Source: Streptosporangium sp. NBC_01756 (lineage in GTDB: Bacteria; Actinomycetota; Actinomycetes; Streptosporangiales; Streptosporangiaceae). Taken from it: a stretch of 64,000 nucleotides of DNA. Made by a program: the position numbers and the translations under genes. Below the pieces are notes generated by a model that was given only the letters and a program-made list of their open reading frames with translations, was not told the origin of the DNA and ran no database searches. This document shows positions 39,014 through 47,539 of the stretch, in pieces. The stretch covers positions 7,254,001 through 7,318,000 of the forward strand of contig NZ_CP109130.1 of the NCBI RefSeq assembly GCF_035917975.1, written 5' to 3'. The stretch's first letter is position 1, and every line of letters begins with the position of its first letter.

Positions 39014-39771
39014 CTCCGGTGAACCACGCGGTCGAGATCCGTGACCTGCACAAGCGTTTCGGCGAGCTCGAAGTGCTGAAGGGGATCGACTTCGCCGTCG
39101 ACCCCGGCCAGGTGGTCTGCGTCATCGGCCCCTCGGGGTCGGGCAAGTCCACGCTGCTGCGCTGTGTGAACCTGCTGGAGCAGCCCACCTCGGGGAGGGT
39201 GGTCCTGGAGGGCGTCGAGCTGACCGACCGCGACGTCGACATCGACGCCGCCCGCCGGCGGGTCGGCATGGTCTTCCAGCAGTTCAACCTGTTCCCCCAC
39301 ATGACCGCGCTGCAGAATGTCATGATCGCCCAGCGGCGGGTGCTCAAGCGGGGCAGGGCGGAGGCCGAGAAGATCGCCAGGGAGAACCTGGAGAAGGTCG
39401 GCATCGCCGACAAGTGCGATGCCTATCCGCTGCAGATGTCCGGCGGCCAGCAGCAGCGGGTCGCCATCGCCAGGGCCCTGGCGATGAGCCCGGCGCTGAT
39501 GCTCTTCGACGAGCCCACCTCGGCGCTGGACCCGGAGCTGGTCGGCGACGTGCTCACGGTCATGCGCAAGCTGGCCGAGGAGGGGATGACCATGCTCGTG
39601 GTCACCCACGAGATGGCGTTCGCCCGGGACGTGGCCGACCGGGTGGTCTTCATGGACGGCGGTGTCATCGTGGAGGACGGCCCGGCCGCCCAGGTGATCG
39701 GCGACCCGCAGCACGAGCGCACCAAGACTTTCCTGCGCCGCGTGCTCGACCCGACGCACACCGACATCTGA
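39010..39771 (+). CDS. Polar amino-acid ABC ATPase (GlnQ-type)
   Basis: 253 residues. Walker [11 protein letters not shown]-loop [17 protein letters not shown], signature [15 protein letters not shown], Walker [17 protein letters not shown] and switch VVTHEM. The length and motifs are those of GlnQ/HisP-type ATPases. The GTG at 39010 overlaps the permease stop; a second GTG at 39019 (VNHAVEI) is an alternative. It energises uptake by the binding protein and permease just upstream and is the last gene of the operon, followed by a hairpin at 39788-39816. Confidence 0.93.
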   Translation: MTPVNHAVEIRDLHKRFGELEVLKGIDFAVDPGQVVCVIGPSGSGKSTLLRCVNLLEQPTSGRVVLEGVELTDRDVDIDAARRRVGMVFQQFNLFPHMTALQNVMIAQRRVLKRGRAEAEKIARENLEKVGIADKCDAYPLQMSGGQQQRVAIARALAMSPALMLFDEPTSALDPELVGDVLTVMRKLAEEGMTMLVVTHEMAFARDVADRVVFMDGGVIVEDGPAAQVIGDPQHERTKTFLRRVLDPTHTDI

Positions 39772-39787
39772 GGACCCGGATCGCCGT

Positions 39788-39816
39788 ACGGCCCGTGCCC
39801 ACGTGGCGCGGGCCGT
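39788..39816. terminator. Hairpin terminator after the polar amino-acid ABC operon
   Basis: acggcccgtgcc (39788-39799) pairs with ggcgcgggccgt (39805-39816) over 12 bp with one G-U pair and a 5-nt loop. It lies between the convergent ABC operon and the thioesterase gene. A separate 13-bp palindrome, CTGTGA-c-TCACAG (39905-39917), lies closer to the thioesterase stop. Confidence 0.65.
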
Positions 39817-39977
39817 CGTCGTACGAGCCCGGGGGAGGCCTTTGGCACCGTACGGAGCTTCCCCGACCCCGCACGTTTTCTACTCGGCCTCCCCACGGGC
39901 ACCGCTGTGACTCACAGTAGCGGAACATGTGGCAAGAGTGAAGAAAGGGGCGCTCGTGGCATCGGCGAATCCTCGGA

Positions 39978-40400
39978 TCAGAGGTCGCGCAGCATGCAGG
40001 TGAGACGTGAGGTGCACACCCGCCGGCCCTGATCGTCGGTGATTTCGATGTCGTAGGTGGCGAGCGTCCGGCCACCGTGGATTCGGGTCGCCACGCCGGT
40101 GACGTGCCCGGAGGTGGCCGAGCGGTGGTGGGTGGCGTTGATCTCGATGCCCACGGCGCCGCGGCCGGTCCCCGCGTGGAGGGCCGCGCCGGTCGAACCG
40201 AGGGTCTCGGCGAGCACGCACGAGGCGCCGCCGTGCAGCAGGCCGTACGGCTGGAGGTTGCCCTCCACCGGCATCCGGCCCACCACCCGCTCGGGGGTGG
40301 CCTCGGTGATCTCGATCCCCATGCGCTCGACGAGCGTGTCGCGGTGGGAGGCGCCGAGCTGTTCTTCCATGCGGCGGGTGACGTCGTCGGGTTCGGTCAT
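39978..40400 (-). CDS. PaaI-family hotdog thioesterase
   Basis: About 140 residues, the typical length for the family. The hotdog-fold signature is clear: MGIEITEATPERVVGRMPVEGNLQPYGLLHGGASCVLAETLGS, with HGG and the acidic E one helix later, followed by GIEINATHHRSA and VTGVATRIHGGRTLATYDIEI. PaaI/YdiI-type enzymes hydrolyse aromatic or hydroxybenzoyl-CoA thioesters in the cytoplasm. I prefer ATG 40400 over the TTG two codons upstream (40406). No pathway partner is adjacent: the gene is divergent from polA and 68 bp away, so it may be a general CoA-thioester housekeeping enzyme. It is unrelated to the NRPS thioesterase. Confidence 0.88.
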   Translation of the reverse strand: MTEPDDVTRRMEEQLGASHRDTLVERMGIEITEATPERVVGRMPVEGNLQPYGLLHGGASCVLAETLGSTGAALHAGTGRGAVGIEINATHHRSATSGHVTGVATRIHGGRTLATYDIEITDDQGRRVCTSRLTCMLRDL

Positions 40401-40456
40401 GGTCAACGGGGTGTCTCCTGTCGCGCGTGGCCAGGTTTTCTGTCGCAGGGGCAGAC

Positions 40457-40462
40457 TAGGCT
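40457..40462 (+). promoter_or_regulatory. -10 box of leaderless polA
   Basis: TAGGCT ends 6 nt before the polA GTG at 40469, with no Shine-Dalgarno sequence, which implies a leaderless mRNA. Confidence 0.55.
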
Positions 40463-40468
40463 TCTACT

Positions 40469-43159
40469 GTGCCGAAGAGCGAAGCGACCCCCTCTCGTCC
40501 CTGCCTCCTGCTGCTGGACGGGCATTCCCTGGCCTACCGGGCCTTCTATGCCCTGCCGGAGGAGAATTTCTCCACGACGACGGGTCAGACGACAAACGCG
40601 GTCTATGGGTTCACGTCGATGCTGGTCAACGTGCTCCGCGACGAGAAGCCCACGCACGTGGCGGTCTGCTTCGACCGGTCGGAGCCGACGTTCCGGCACG
40701 AGGAGTACGCCGAGTACAAGGCGAACCGGAGCGCGAGCCCCGACAGCTTCCGCAGCCAGATGAGCCTGATCTACGAGATGCTCGACGCGTTGAGCGTCCC
40801 GCACCTGTCGCTGGCGGGCTACGAGGCCGACGACCTGATCGCCACCCTCGCCACCCGGGCCGCCGACCAGGACATGAACGTCCTGGTCGTCACCGGTGAC
40901 CGCGACGCGCTGCAACTGGTCGACGAGCGCGTCACGGTGCTGATGACCCGGGTCGGGATCAGCAACATGACCAGATTCACCCCCGAGGCGGTGCTGGAGA
41001 AGTACGAGCTGACCCCGGCCCAGTACCCCGACTTCGCGGCCATCCGCGGCGACTCCAGCGACAACCTCAAGAACATCCCCGGGGTGGGGGAGAAGACCGC
41101 GGCCAAGTGGATCCGCGAGTTCGGCTCGCTGGAGGAGCTGGTCAACCGGATCGACGAGGTCAAGGGCAAGGTCGGCGACAAGCTCCGCGACCACCTCGAC
41201 CAGGTCCTGATGAACCGTCGCCTCACCCAGCTCATGCGCGACGTCCCGCTGGAGCACGAGGTCGGGGCACTGACGGTCGGCCAGGCGGACCGCGACGAGG
41301 TCAACAAGATCCTCGACACGCTGGAGTTCCGCGGCGAGATCCGCGACCGCCTTTTCAAGACGCTCGGCTCGGGGGAGGTCGAGGCCGAGGACGGCTTCGA
41401 GGTCGAAGCCGTCACGCTCGGCCCCGGCGAGGTCGCCGGATGGCTGGAGGCGCTGCCCGAGGGCCGGGCCGGGCTCGCCTTCAGGGGCGCCTACGGCAGC
41501 GGCACCGGGCGGATCGACAGCCTCGCGATCGCCGTGCCCGGCGGCCGCGCCGCGTTCGTCGACCCCACCACGCTGACCGAGGCCGACGAGGCGGCGCTGC
41601 GCGCCTGGCTCGGCGACCCCGACAGGCCCAAGGCCGTGCACGACGCCAAGGGGCCGATGCTGGCGCTGTGGGCGCAGGGGATGGACCTGCGCGGCCTGAC
41701 GTGCGACACGGCGCTGGCGGCCTACCTGGCGATGCCGGGGCAGAAGACGTTCCTGCTGGAGGACCTGGTGCGCACCTACCTCCAGCGTGAGCTGCGCAGC
41801 GAGGCCGACGCCGGCGGTCAGGCCAGCCTCTTCGACGACGTGGACGCCGACGACGCCCGGGAGCTGGGGCTGCGGGCCCTGGCCGTCCTGGAGCTGGCCG
41901 GGGCGCTGGAGGCGTTCCTGGAGCCGCGGGACGGCACCCGGCTGATGCGCGAGGTGGAGCTGCCGCTGGTGACCGTGCTGGCCGAGGTGGAGCGGGCCGG
42001 CATCGCCGCCGACCGGGATTACTTCAGCGGCCTGGAGGCCGAGTTCGGCGGCGCGGTCAAGCAGGCCGTCGAGGCGGCGCACGCGTCCGTGGGGGAGCAG
42101 TTCAACCTGGGCTCGCCCAAGCAGCTGCAGGAGATCCTCTTCACCCGCCTGAACCTGCCCAAGACCAAGAAGACCAAGACGGGCTACACCACCGACGCCG
42201 ACGCGCTGGCCTGGCTGGCCGCCCAGACCGAGCACGAGCTGCCGACCATCATGCTGCGCCACCGTGACCAGGCCAAGCTGAAGGTCACGGTCGAGGGGCT
42301 GATCAAGGAGATCTCCGACGACGGGCGGATCCACACCACCTACAACCAGATCATCGCGGCCACCGGGCGGATCAGCTCGGAGAAGCCCAACCTGCAGAAC
42401 ATCCCGATCCGCACCGTCGAAGGCCGCCGGATCCGGCAGGGGTTCACGGTCGGGGCGGGATACGAGACGCTGCTGACCGCCGACTACAGCCAGATCGAGC
42501 TACGGATCATGGCGCACCTGTCGGGCGACGAGTCGTTGATCGCGTCGTTCGCCTCCGGGCACGACTTCCACAAGGCCACCGCCGCGCGGGTCTTCGACGT
42601 CGAGCCCGAGCAGGTGACGGGGGAGCTGCGGGCCAAGATCAAGGCCATGAACTACGGCCTGGCCTACGGACTGTCGGACTTCGGGCTGTCGGCGCAGCTC
42701 ACCATCCCGGTGTCGGAGGCGAGGGCGCTCAAGGAGGAATACTTCGAGGAGTTCGGCGGCATCCGCGACTTCCTCAACGCGACCGTCGCCCAGGCCAGGC
42801 ACGACGGCTACACCGCGACCATCATGGGCCGCCGCCGCTACCTGCCCGACCTCAACAGCGACAACCGCCAGCGCCGCGAGATGGCCGAGCGGATGGCGCT
42901 CAACGCGCCGATCCAGGGGTCGGCGGCCGACATCATCAAGGTCGCCATGCTCAACGTGCAGAGCGCCCTGAAGGAGGCGGGCCTGCGCTCCCGGATGCTG
43001 CTCCAGGTCCACGACGAGCTCGTGTTCGAGGTGGCGCCGGGCGAGCTGGAGGTTCTGCGCGAGCTGGTCACCGGCCGGATGAACGCCGCCTATGCGCTGC
43101 GCGTCCCCCTGGAGGTCTCCGTGGGCTCCGGCCGGACCTGGGAAGACGCCGGTCACTGA
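40469..43159 (+). CDS. polA: DNA polymerase I
   Basis: 896 residues, the usual actinobacterial length. The N-terminal 5'-3' exonuclease domain (about 10-300) has LLLDGHSLAYRAF, CFDRSEPTFRHEEYAEYK, GYEADDLIATLA, TGDRDALQL and GDSSDNLKNIPGVGEKTA. The middle domain (about 320-520) has the 3'-5' exonuclease position but no D-x-E metal site (it reads GAYGSGTGRIDSLAI), so proofreading is probably absent, as in other actinobacterial enzymes. The polymerase domain has motif A ADYSQIELR (Asp672), motif B KAMNYGLAYG and motif C QVHDELVFEV (Asp849). It performs repair and Okazaki-fragment processing. The GTG start is supported by a -10 box 6 nt upstream. Confidence 0.97.
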   Translation: MPKSEATPSRPCLLLLDGHSLAYRAFYALPEENFSTTTGQTTNAVYGFTSMLVNVLRDEKPTHVAVCFDRSEPTFRHEEYAEYKANRSASPDSFRSQMSLIYEMLDALSVPHLSLAGYEADDLIATLATRAADQDMNVLVVTGDRDALQLVDERVTVLMTRVGISNMTRFTPEAVLEKYELTPAQYPDFAAIRGDSSDNLKNIPGVGEKTAAKWIREFGSLEELVNRIDEVKGKVGDKLRDHLDQVLMNRRLTQLMRDVPLEHEVGALTVGQADRDEVNKILDTLEFRGEIRDRLFKTLGSGEVEAEDGFEVEAVTLGPGEVAGWLEALPEGRAGLAFRGAYGSGTGRIDSLAIAVPGGRAAFVDPTTLTEADEAALRAWLGDPDRPKAVHDAKGPMLALWAQGMDLRGLTCDTALAAYLAMPGQKTFLLEDLVRTYLQRELRSEADAGGQASLFDDVDADDARELGLRALAVLELAGALEAFLEPRDGTRLMREVELPLVTVLAEVERAGIAADRDYFSGLEAEFGGAVKQAVEAAHASVGEQFNLGSPKQLQEILFTRLNLPKTKKTKTGYTTDADALAWLAAQTEHELPTIMLRHRDQAKLKVTVEGLIKEISDDGRIHTTYNQIIAATGRISSEKPNLQNIPIRTVEGRRIRQGFTVGAGYETLLTADYSQIELRIMAHLSGDESLIASFASGHDFHKATAARVFDVEPEQVTGELRAKIKAMNYGLAYGLSDFGLSAQLTIPVSEARALKEEYFEEFGGIRDFLNATVAQARHDGYTATIMGRRRYLPDLNSDNRQRREMAERMALNAPIQGSAADIIKVAMLNVQSALKEAGLRSRMLLQVHDELVFEVAPGELEVLRELVTGRMNAAYALRVPLEVSVGSGRTWEDAGH

Positions 43160-43165
43160 TCGAGA

Positions 43166-43196
43166 TTGCCCGGCCTGTCCGACTCTGTTCTAGGGT
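43166..43196 (+). promoter_or_regulatory. Putative promoter of the polysaccharide deacetylase gene
   Basis: TTGCCC (43166-43171) and TAGGGT (43191-43196) are separated by 19 bp, about 40 bp before the GTG at 43236. It lies just after the polA stop. Confidence 0.45.
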
Positions 43197-43235
43197 GGTG
43201 AGACAGCCAGATTCCTCGACAGGACCGGGAGTTCC

Positions 43236-44342
43236 GTGCGGAGTTCAGCCCCCTTCACGCTGATCATCATGATGGCCAATGTCGTGGTGGTGGCCGCCGC
43301 GGTGGTGGTGCTTCTCACGCTCCCCACGGAGGCCGTCCCGCGGGCCGCGCCGATGACCGGCGCGGTGACGGGCACCCCCGCGCCGCAGCCGTCTCCGGAG
43401 CCAGACCTGCCCTCGGCGGATCTTCCGCCGCCGGTCCAGGCGACTCCGGAGTTCGCCCGTCAGGTCAAGGCGAACGAGGCGGGTACGGTTCCGGTGCTGA
43501 TGTACCACCGGATCATGAAGAAGCGGCTGGCCTCCATCGACCGCACGCCCGCCCAGGTGCGCCAGGAGATGGAGAAACTGGCCAAGGACGGTTATGTGCC
43601 GATCACCGCGCGGGAGTTCGTCACCGGAAAGATCAACATTCCGGCGGGCAAGCACCCGGTCGTGCTGACCTTCGATGACGGGCACGCGAGCCACTTCGCG
43701 CTGGACGGCAACGGCATGCCGGCCAAGGACACCGCGGTCGGGATCATCTACCAGGTCGCGAAGAAGCATCCGGGGTTCCGGCCCGTCGCCACCTTCTGGG
43801 TCAACCGGGAGCCGTTCGGCCTGCGTGAACGGCGGGACCAGACGCGCGCCGTGCAGTGGCTGACCTCGCGCGGCTTCGAGGTGGCCAACCACACCTGGAC
43901 CCACCCCAACCTGCCGGGCCTGTCGAAGAAGAAGGTCGCCGAGCAGATCGTCCGGACCGAGCGGCTGCTCGACAAGCTCGGCGCCGGCCCGTCCGACACC
44001 CTCGCGCTGCCGTTCGGCGCGATGCCGCGCAAAAGGTCCACCGCGCAGTCCGGGAAGTGGGACGGGAGCCGCTACGCCTTCAAGGGGGTCTTCCTGGCCG
44101 GCGCGCAGCCGTCGGAGTCGCCCTTCGTCAAAAATTTCGACTGGCGGGCCATCCAGCGGATCCAGAGCAACGGCAAGAAGGGCGAATGCCGCAAGTGGTG
44201 CTCGCAGTACTGGCTGGAGTGGCTGAAGAAGCATCCTGACCGGCTTTACACGGCGGACGGCGACCCCGACAAGGTGTCCGTGCCGAAGAAGATCCGGGGT
44301 ACCATCACTTCCAAGTGGAGACGGCAGGTCAATGCCTACTAA
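43236..44342 (+). CDS. Membrane-anchored polysaccharide deacetylase
   Basis: 368 residues. An N-terminal hydrophobic segment (about 6-28, TLIIMMANVVVVAAAVVVLL) is followed by a Pro-rich spacer, so the catalytic domain should face outward. NodB-type motifs: VPVLMYHRI, LTFDDGHASHF (Asp-Asp pair, metal site), and NHTWTHPNLPGL (H-x(3)-H metal ligands). Such enzymes remove N- or O-acetyl groups from peptidoglycan, chitin-like or exopolysaccharide chains. The C-terminal part contains two close Cys residues (ECRKWC), possibly a disulphide. It is a single gene between polA and rpsA with its own promoter; the substrate is unknown. Confidence 0.9.
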   Translation: MRSSAPFTLIIMMANVVVVAAAVVVLLTLPTEAVPRAAPMTGAVTGTPAPQPSPEPDLPSADLPPPVQATPEFARQVKANEAGTVPVLMYHRIMKKRLASIDRTPAQVRQEMEKLAKDGYVPITAREFVTGKINIPAGKHPVVLTFDDGHASHFALDGNGMPAKDTAVGIIYQVAKKHPGFRPVATFWVNREPFGLRERRDQTRAVQWLTSRGFEVANHTWTHPNLPGLSKKKVAEQIVRTERLLDKLGAGPSDTLALPFGAMPRKRSTAQSGKWDGSRYAFKGVFLAGAQPSESPFVKNFDWRAIQRIQSNGKKGECRKWCSQYWLEWLKKHPDRLYTADGDPDKVSVPKKIRGTITSKWRRQVNAY

Positions 44343-44383
44343 CGTAGGCTGACGCTCTGTTTACGGCGTGTCGTGCCTTCGGA

Positions 44384-44412
44384 TTGACCAGACTCGTCTG
44401 GTCTCATATGCT
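44384..44412 (+). promoter_or_regulatory. rpsA promoter with palindrome in the spacer
   Basis: TTGACC (44384-44389), a 17-bp spacer and TATGCT (44407-44412) form a near-consensus sigma70-type promoter. An 8-bp-arm palindrome GACCAGAC-tc-GTCTGGTC (44386-44403) spans the end of the -35 box and most of the spacer, the classic position for a repressor or activator site. The predicted leader to the rpsA ATG is about 135-140 nt, long enough for autogenous or structural control. Confidence 0.75.
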
Positions 44413-44556
44413 GATCGCTGCGCTGTGGGCTCGCGCGTGTCTCGGACGGAGTGGGCTCGCGCTCGTCACGCCGATGGATTTCTTCGGCTGAACGATAAGA
44501 GGCCTGCCGCGTGTTCGCCACATCGACATCTGTCCGCGTTCGGAGCAATTCCACAC

Positions 44557-46062
44557 ATGACGAGCAGCACCGAGGCCACCTCGAGCACCCCGCAGGTAGC
44601 GGTCAACGACATCGGTTCCGAGGAAGACTTCCTCGCAGCGATCGATCTGACCATCAAGTACTTCAACGACGGCGACATCGTCGAGGGCACCGTCGTCAAG
44701 GTCGATCGAGATGAAGTTTTGCTCGACATCGGCTACAAGACCGAGGGTGTCATCCCCTCGCGTGAGCTCTCGATCAAGCACGATGTCGACCCCGCGGACG
44801 TCGTCGAGGTTGGCGAGCACGTCGAGGCCCTGGTCCTCCAGAAGGAGGACAAGGAAGGGCGTCTGATCCTGTCCAAGAAGCGCGCTCAGTACGAGCGGGC
44901 CTGGGGCACGATCGAGAAGATCAAGGACGAGGACGGCATCGTCACCGGCACCGTCATCGAGGTCGTCAAGGGTGGTCTCATCCTCGACATCGGTCTCCGT
45001 GGCTTCCTGCCGGCGTCCCTGGTCGAGATGCGTCGTGTCCGCGACCTCCAGCCGTACGTCGGCCGTGAGCTCGAGGCGAAGATCATAGAGCTGGACAAGA
45101 ACCGCAACAACGTGGTTCTCTCCCGCCGCGCCTGGCTTGAGCAGACCCAGTCCGAGGTGCGCCAGACGTTCCTCAACACCCTGCAGAAGGGTCAGGTCCG
45201 CAAGGGCGTCGTCTCCTCGATCGTCAACTTCGGTGCCTTCGTGGACCTGGGTGGCGTCGACGGTCTGGTCCACGTCTCCGAGCTCTCCTGGAAGCACATC
45301 GACCACCCCTCCGAGGTTGTCGAGGTCGGCCAGGAAGTCACCGTCGAGGTTCTCGACGTCGACATGGAGCGCGAGCGGGTCTCCCTGTCGCTCAAGGCGA
45401 CGCAGGAGGACCCCTGGCAGCAGTTCGCCCGCACCCACCAGATCGGTCAGGTCGTTCCGGGCCGGGTCACCAAGCTGGTGCCGTTCGGTGCGTTCGTCCG
45501 CGTCGAAGAGGGCATCGAGGGCCTGGTCCACATCTCCGAGCTGGCCGAGCGCCACGTCGAGATCCCCGAGCAGGTCGTCCAGGTCGGCGAAGAGATCTTC
45601 GTCAAGATCATAGACATTGACCTGGAGCGTCGCCGGATCTCGCTGTCGCTCAAGCAGGCGAACGAGAGCGCGGCCGGTGCCGACATCGAGTTCGACCCCA
45701 CGCTGTACGGCATGGCGGCGACCTACGACGACCAGGGCAACTACATCTACCCCGAGGGCTTCGACTCCGAGACGAGCGAGTGGCTCGAGGGCTTCGAGAA
45801 GCAGCGTGACGAGTGGGAGCGGCAGTACGCCGAAGCCCAGACCCGTTTCGAGGCTCACAAGAAGCAGGTGGAGGAGGCCCGCAAGGCCGAGGCCGAGGCG
45901 GGCGAGGCTGCCCCCACGTCCTACTCCGGTGAGACCCCGGCTGCCGGTGGTTCGAGCTCCAGCTCCAGCTCCAGCAGCTCTTCTGCTCCGGCGGCGGGTG
46001 CCCTCGCCTCCGACGAGGCTCTCGCGGCTCTGCGCGAGAAGCTCGCGGGCGGCCAGAGCTGA
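44557..46062 (+). CDS. rpsA: 30S ribosomal protein S1
   Basis: 501 residues from ATG 44557; the frame is open for 63 codons upstream but that part has no S1 character. Four S1 RNA-binding domains follow an N-terminal ribosome-binding segment: VEGTVVKVDRDEVLLDIGYKTEGVIP, VTGTVIEVVKGGLILDIGLRGFLPAS, RKGVVSSIVNFGAFVDLGGVDGLVH and VPGRVTKLVPFGAFVRVEEGIEGLVH. The C-terminus is acidic and Ser-rich, with a run of more than ten Ser. S1 helps recruit structured or leadered mRNAs to the 30S subunit. A strong promoter with a palindrome lies upstream, and a hairpin/T-tract terminator follows at 46100. Actinobacterial S1 proteins have four domains rather than six, as seen here. Confidence 0.97.
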   Translation: MTSSTEATSSTPQVAVNDIGSEEDFLAAIDLTIKYFNDGDIVEGTVVKVDRDEVLLDIGYKTEGVIPSRELSIKHDVDPADVVEVGEHVEALVLQKEDKEGRLILSKKRAQYERAWGTIEKIKDEDGIVTGTVIEVVKGGLILDIGLRGFLPASLVEMRRVRDLQPYVGRELEAKIIELDKNRNNVVLSRRAWLEQTQSEVRQTFLNTLQKGQVRKGVVSSIVNFGAFVDLGGVDGLVHVSELSWKHIDHPSEVVEVGQEVTVEVLDVDMERERVSLSLKATQEDPWQQFARTHQIGQVVPGRVTKLVPFGAFVRVEEGIEGLVHISELAERHVEIPEQVVQVGEEIFVKIIDIDLERRRISLSLKQANESAAGADIEFDPTLYGMAATYDDQGNYIYPEGFDSETSEWLEGFEKQRDEWERQYAEAQTRFEAHKKQVEEARKAEAEAGEAAPTSYSGETPAAGGSSSSSSSSSSSAPAAGALASDEALAALREKLAGGQS

Positions 46063-46099
46063 CGCAGGTGAAGCACTAGGGATCTGAGGATCCCGACGG

Positions 46100-46127
46100 A
46101 AGGGCCCCGCCTCGGCGGGGCCCTTTT
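46100..46127 (+). terminator. Rho-independent terminator of rpsA
   Basis: aagggccccgcc-tc-ggcggggccctt followed by ttc gives a 12-bp GC stem and a short T-tract, 38 bp after the rpsA stop. Confidence 0.92.
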
Positions 46128-46151
46128 CGGCGTCTCCGCTAGGGTTGCGCC

Positions 46152-46613
46152 GTGACCGTGATCGAATGGGCGGAGCCCGAGGACGCCGGCGAGATCCTGA
46201 CCGTGCAGCGGGCCGCGTACGTCACCGAGGCCCAGCTTTACGGCGATCCGTTCATCCCGCCCCTGGTGGAGTCCGTCGGGCAGGTCCGCAAGGCCGTCGA
46301 GACCGCGACGGTGCTCGTCGCCCGTGAAGGCGGGCGGATCGTCGGCGCGGTCCGCGGCCAGATGTCCGCCACGACCTGCCTGGTCGGCCGTCTGGTGGTG
46401 GCGCCGGACGCGCAGGGCCGGGGAGTGGGCGGCACCCTGCTGACGGCCCTGCACGACGAGGTGGCCGCCGCTTCGGCGTTCGACCTGTCCACCGGACACC
46501 TGTCCGAGGGCAACCTGCGGCTCTACCGCCGCCACGGTTACCGCGAGACGCGCCGGGAGCGGATGAGCGACCACCTGACCCTGATCCACATGCGCCGCGA
46601 CCTCCAGCCATGA
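46152..46613 (+). CDS. GNAT family N-acetyltransferase
   Basis: 153 residues. The GNAT order is clear: N-terminal substrate-recognition region, then VLVAREGGRIVGAVRGQM, motif A LVVAPDAQGRGVGGTLLTAL (Q-G-R-G-V-G pyrophosphate loop), and motif B STGHLSEGNLRLYRRHGYRET with the NxxLYxxxGY signature of small-molecule or protein acetylation. The GTG at 46152 lies 6 nt after a TAGGGT box (46140-46145), so the transcript is probably leaderless. A single gene between rpsA and coaE; an octamer repeat array begins 57 bp after its stop. The substrate is unknown. Confidence 0.88.
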   Translation: MTVIEWAEPEDAGEILTVQRAAYVTEAQLYGDPFIPPLVESVGQVRKAVETATVLVAREGGRIVGAVRGQMSATTCLVGRLVVAPDAQGRGVGGTLLTALHDEVAAASAFDLSTGHLSEGNLRLYRRHGYRETRRERMSDHLTLIHMRRDLQP

Positions 46614-46670
46614 ATCGCAAAGAATCGTCGATCACCGTCCTGGTCATCCTTCGCGACGGATGATCCTCGT

Positions 46671-46750
46671 CCCGGAGTCCCGGAGTCCCGGAGTCCCGGA
46701 GTCCCGGAGTCCCGGAGTCCCGGAGTCCCGGAGTCCCGGAGTCCCGGAGT
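46671..46750. repeat. Ten-copy octamer array upstream of coaE
   Basis: Ten perfect copies of cccggagt run head to tail, followed by a partial copy. The array ends 46 bp before the coaE ATG and about 33 bp before its -10 box, so changes in copy number would alter the region just upstream of the promoter. The unit is 8 bp, which is not a multiple of three, consistent with a non-coding location. Confidence 0.97.
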
Positions 46751-46796
46751 CCCGGGCTCTGCTCGGGGCCGGGCCGCACCGCGTATGCTGCGGATC

Positions 46797-47393
46797 ATGT
46801 TGAAAGTGGGTCTCACCGGCGGGATCGGGTCGGGAAAGAGCGAGGTGTCACGGCGGCTGGCGGCCAGAGGGGCCGTGGTCATCGACGCCGACAAGATCGC
46901 CCGTGAGGTGGTCGAGCCCGGAACCGCCGGGCTGGCGCACGTCGTCGGAGTCTTCGGGGACGAGGTGCTGCGCGAGGACGGGTCGCTCAACCGGGAGAAG
47001 CTCGGCTCGATCGTCTTCGCCGACTCCGAGAAGCTGGCCGCGCTCAACGCCATCGTGCATCCGCTGGTCGGGGAGCGGGTCGCCGAGCTGCAGCACCAGG
47101 CGGACGACGACGCGATCGTGGTCTACGACGTGCCACTGCTGGCGGAGAACGGCCTCGCCCCGATGTACGACGTGGTCGTCGTCGTCGACGCCGCCGACGC
47201 CGTCCGGATCACCCGGCTGGTCGAACTGCGCGGCATGAGCGAGCAGGACGCCCGGGCCCGCATCGCGGCCCAGGCGACCCGCGAGGACCGGCTGAAGGTC
47301 GCCGACCTCGTGGTGCCGAACGAAGGGGCGCTGGAGGAGCTGGAGGTCAGGGCGGACGAGGTCTGGGCCGAGCTGTCGGCCCGCAACGGCTGA
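46797..47393 (+). CDS. coaE: Dephospho-CoA kinase
   Basis: 198 residues from ATG 46797. P-loop [11 protein letters not shown], then [13 protein letters not shown] (substrate/catalytic Asp), the LID-region Arg residues in [12 protein letters not shown], and [12 protein letters not shown], all CoaE hallmarks. It phosphorylates the 3'-OH of dephospho-CoA, the last step of CoA synthesis, in the cytoplasm. An upstream ATG at 46785 exists, but a TATGCT -10 box overlaps it (46784-46789) and sits 7 nt before ATG 46797, so the leaderless start is preferred. It is convergent with the NLR-like gene. The last 16 bases of the gene belong to a 30-bp tandem duplication. Confidence 0.95.
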   Translation: MLKVGLTGGIGSGKSEVSRRLAARGAVVIDADKIAREVVEPGTAGLAHVVGVFGDEVLREDGSLNREKLGSIVFADSEKLAALNAIVHPLVGERVAELQHQADDDAIVVYDVPLLAENGLAPMYDVVVVVDAADAVRITRLVELRGMSEQDARARIAAQATREDRLKVADLVVPNEGALEELEVRADEVWAELSARNG

Positions 47394-47437
47394 GTGAGGC
47401 GGACACCGGCCCGTGACGGCTGAGTGAGGCGGACACC
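47378..47437. repeat. 30-bp duplication across the coaE stop
   Basis: Units 47378-47407 and 47408-47437 match at 28 of 30 positions; a decayed third copy may start at 47438. The first unit contains the coaE stop codon, so the end of the gene was copied downstream. Confidence 0.88.
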
Positions 47438-47539
47438 GTCCCATGACAGGCCCCGAGGCCGCCGCCACCCGTCCGTGCCGACGGCGTCAGGCGTGGCCTC
47501 CGGCCGTCTGGCGGGAACACCGCAGCCGGGGGAACGTGT

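Noticed and set aside
44368..44556. N-terminal extension of rpsA
   Set aside because: The frame is open but overlaps the predicted promoter; S1 homology begins after ATG 44557.
46538..47053. ORF with LRDSGTPG repeats near coaE
   Set aside because: It is the translation of the 8-bp array in an arbitrary frame on the strand opposite coaE.
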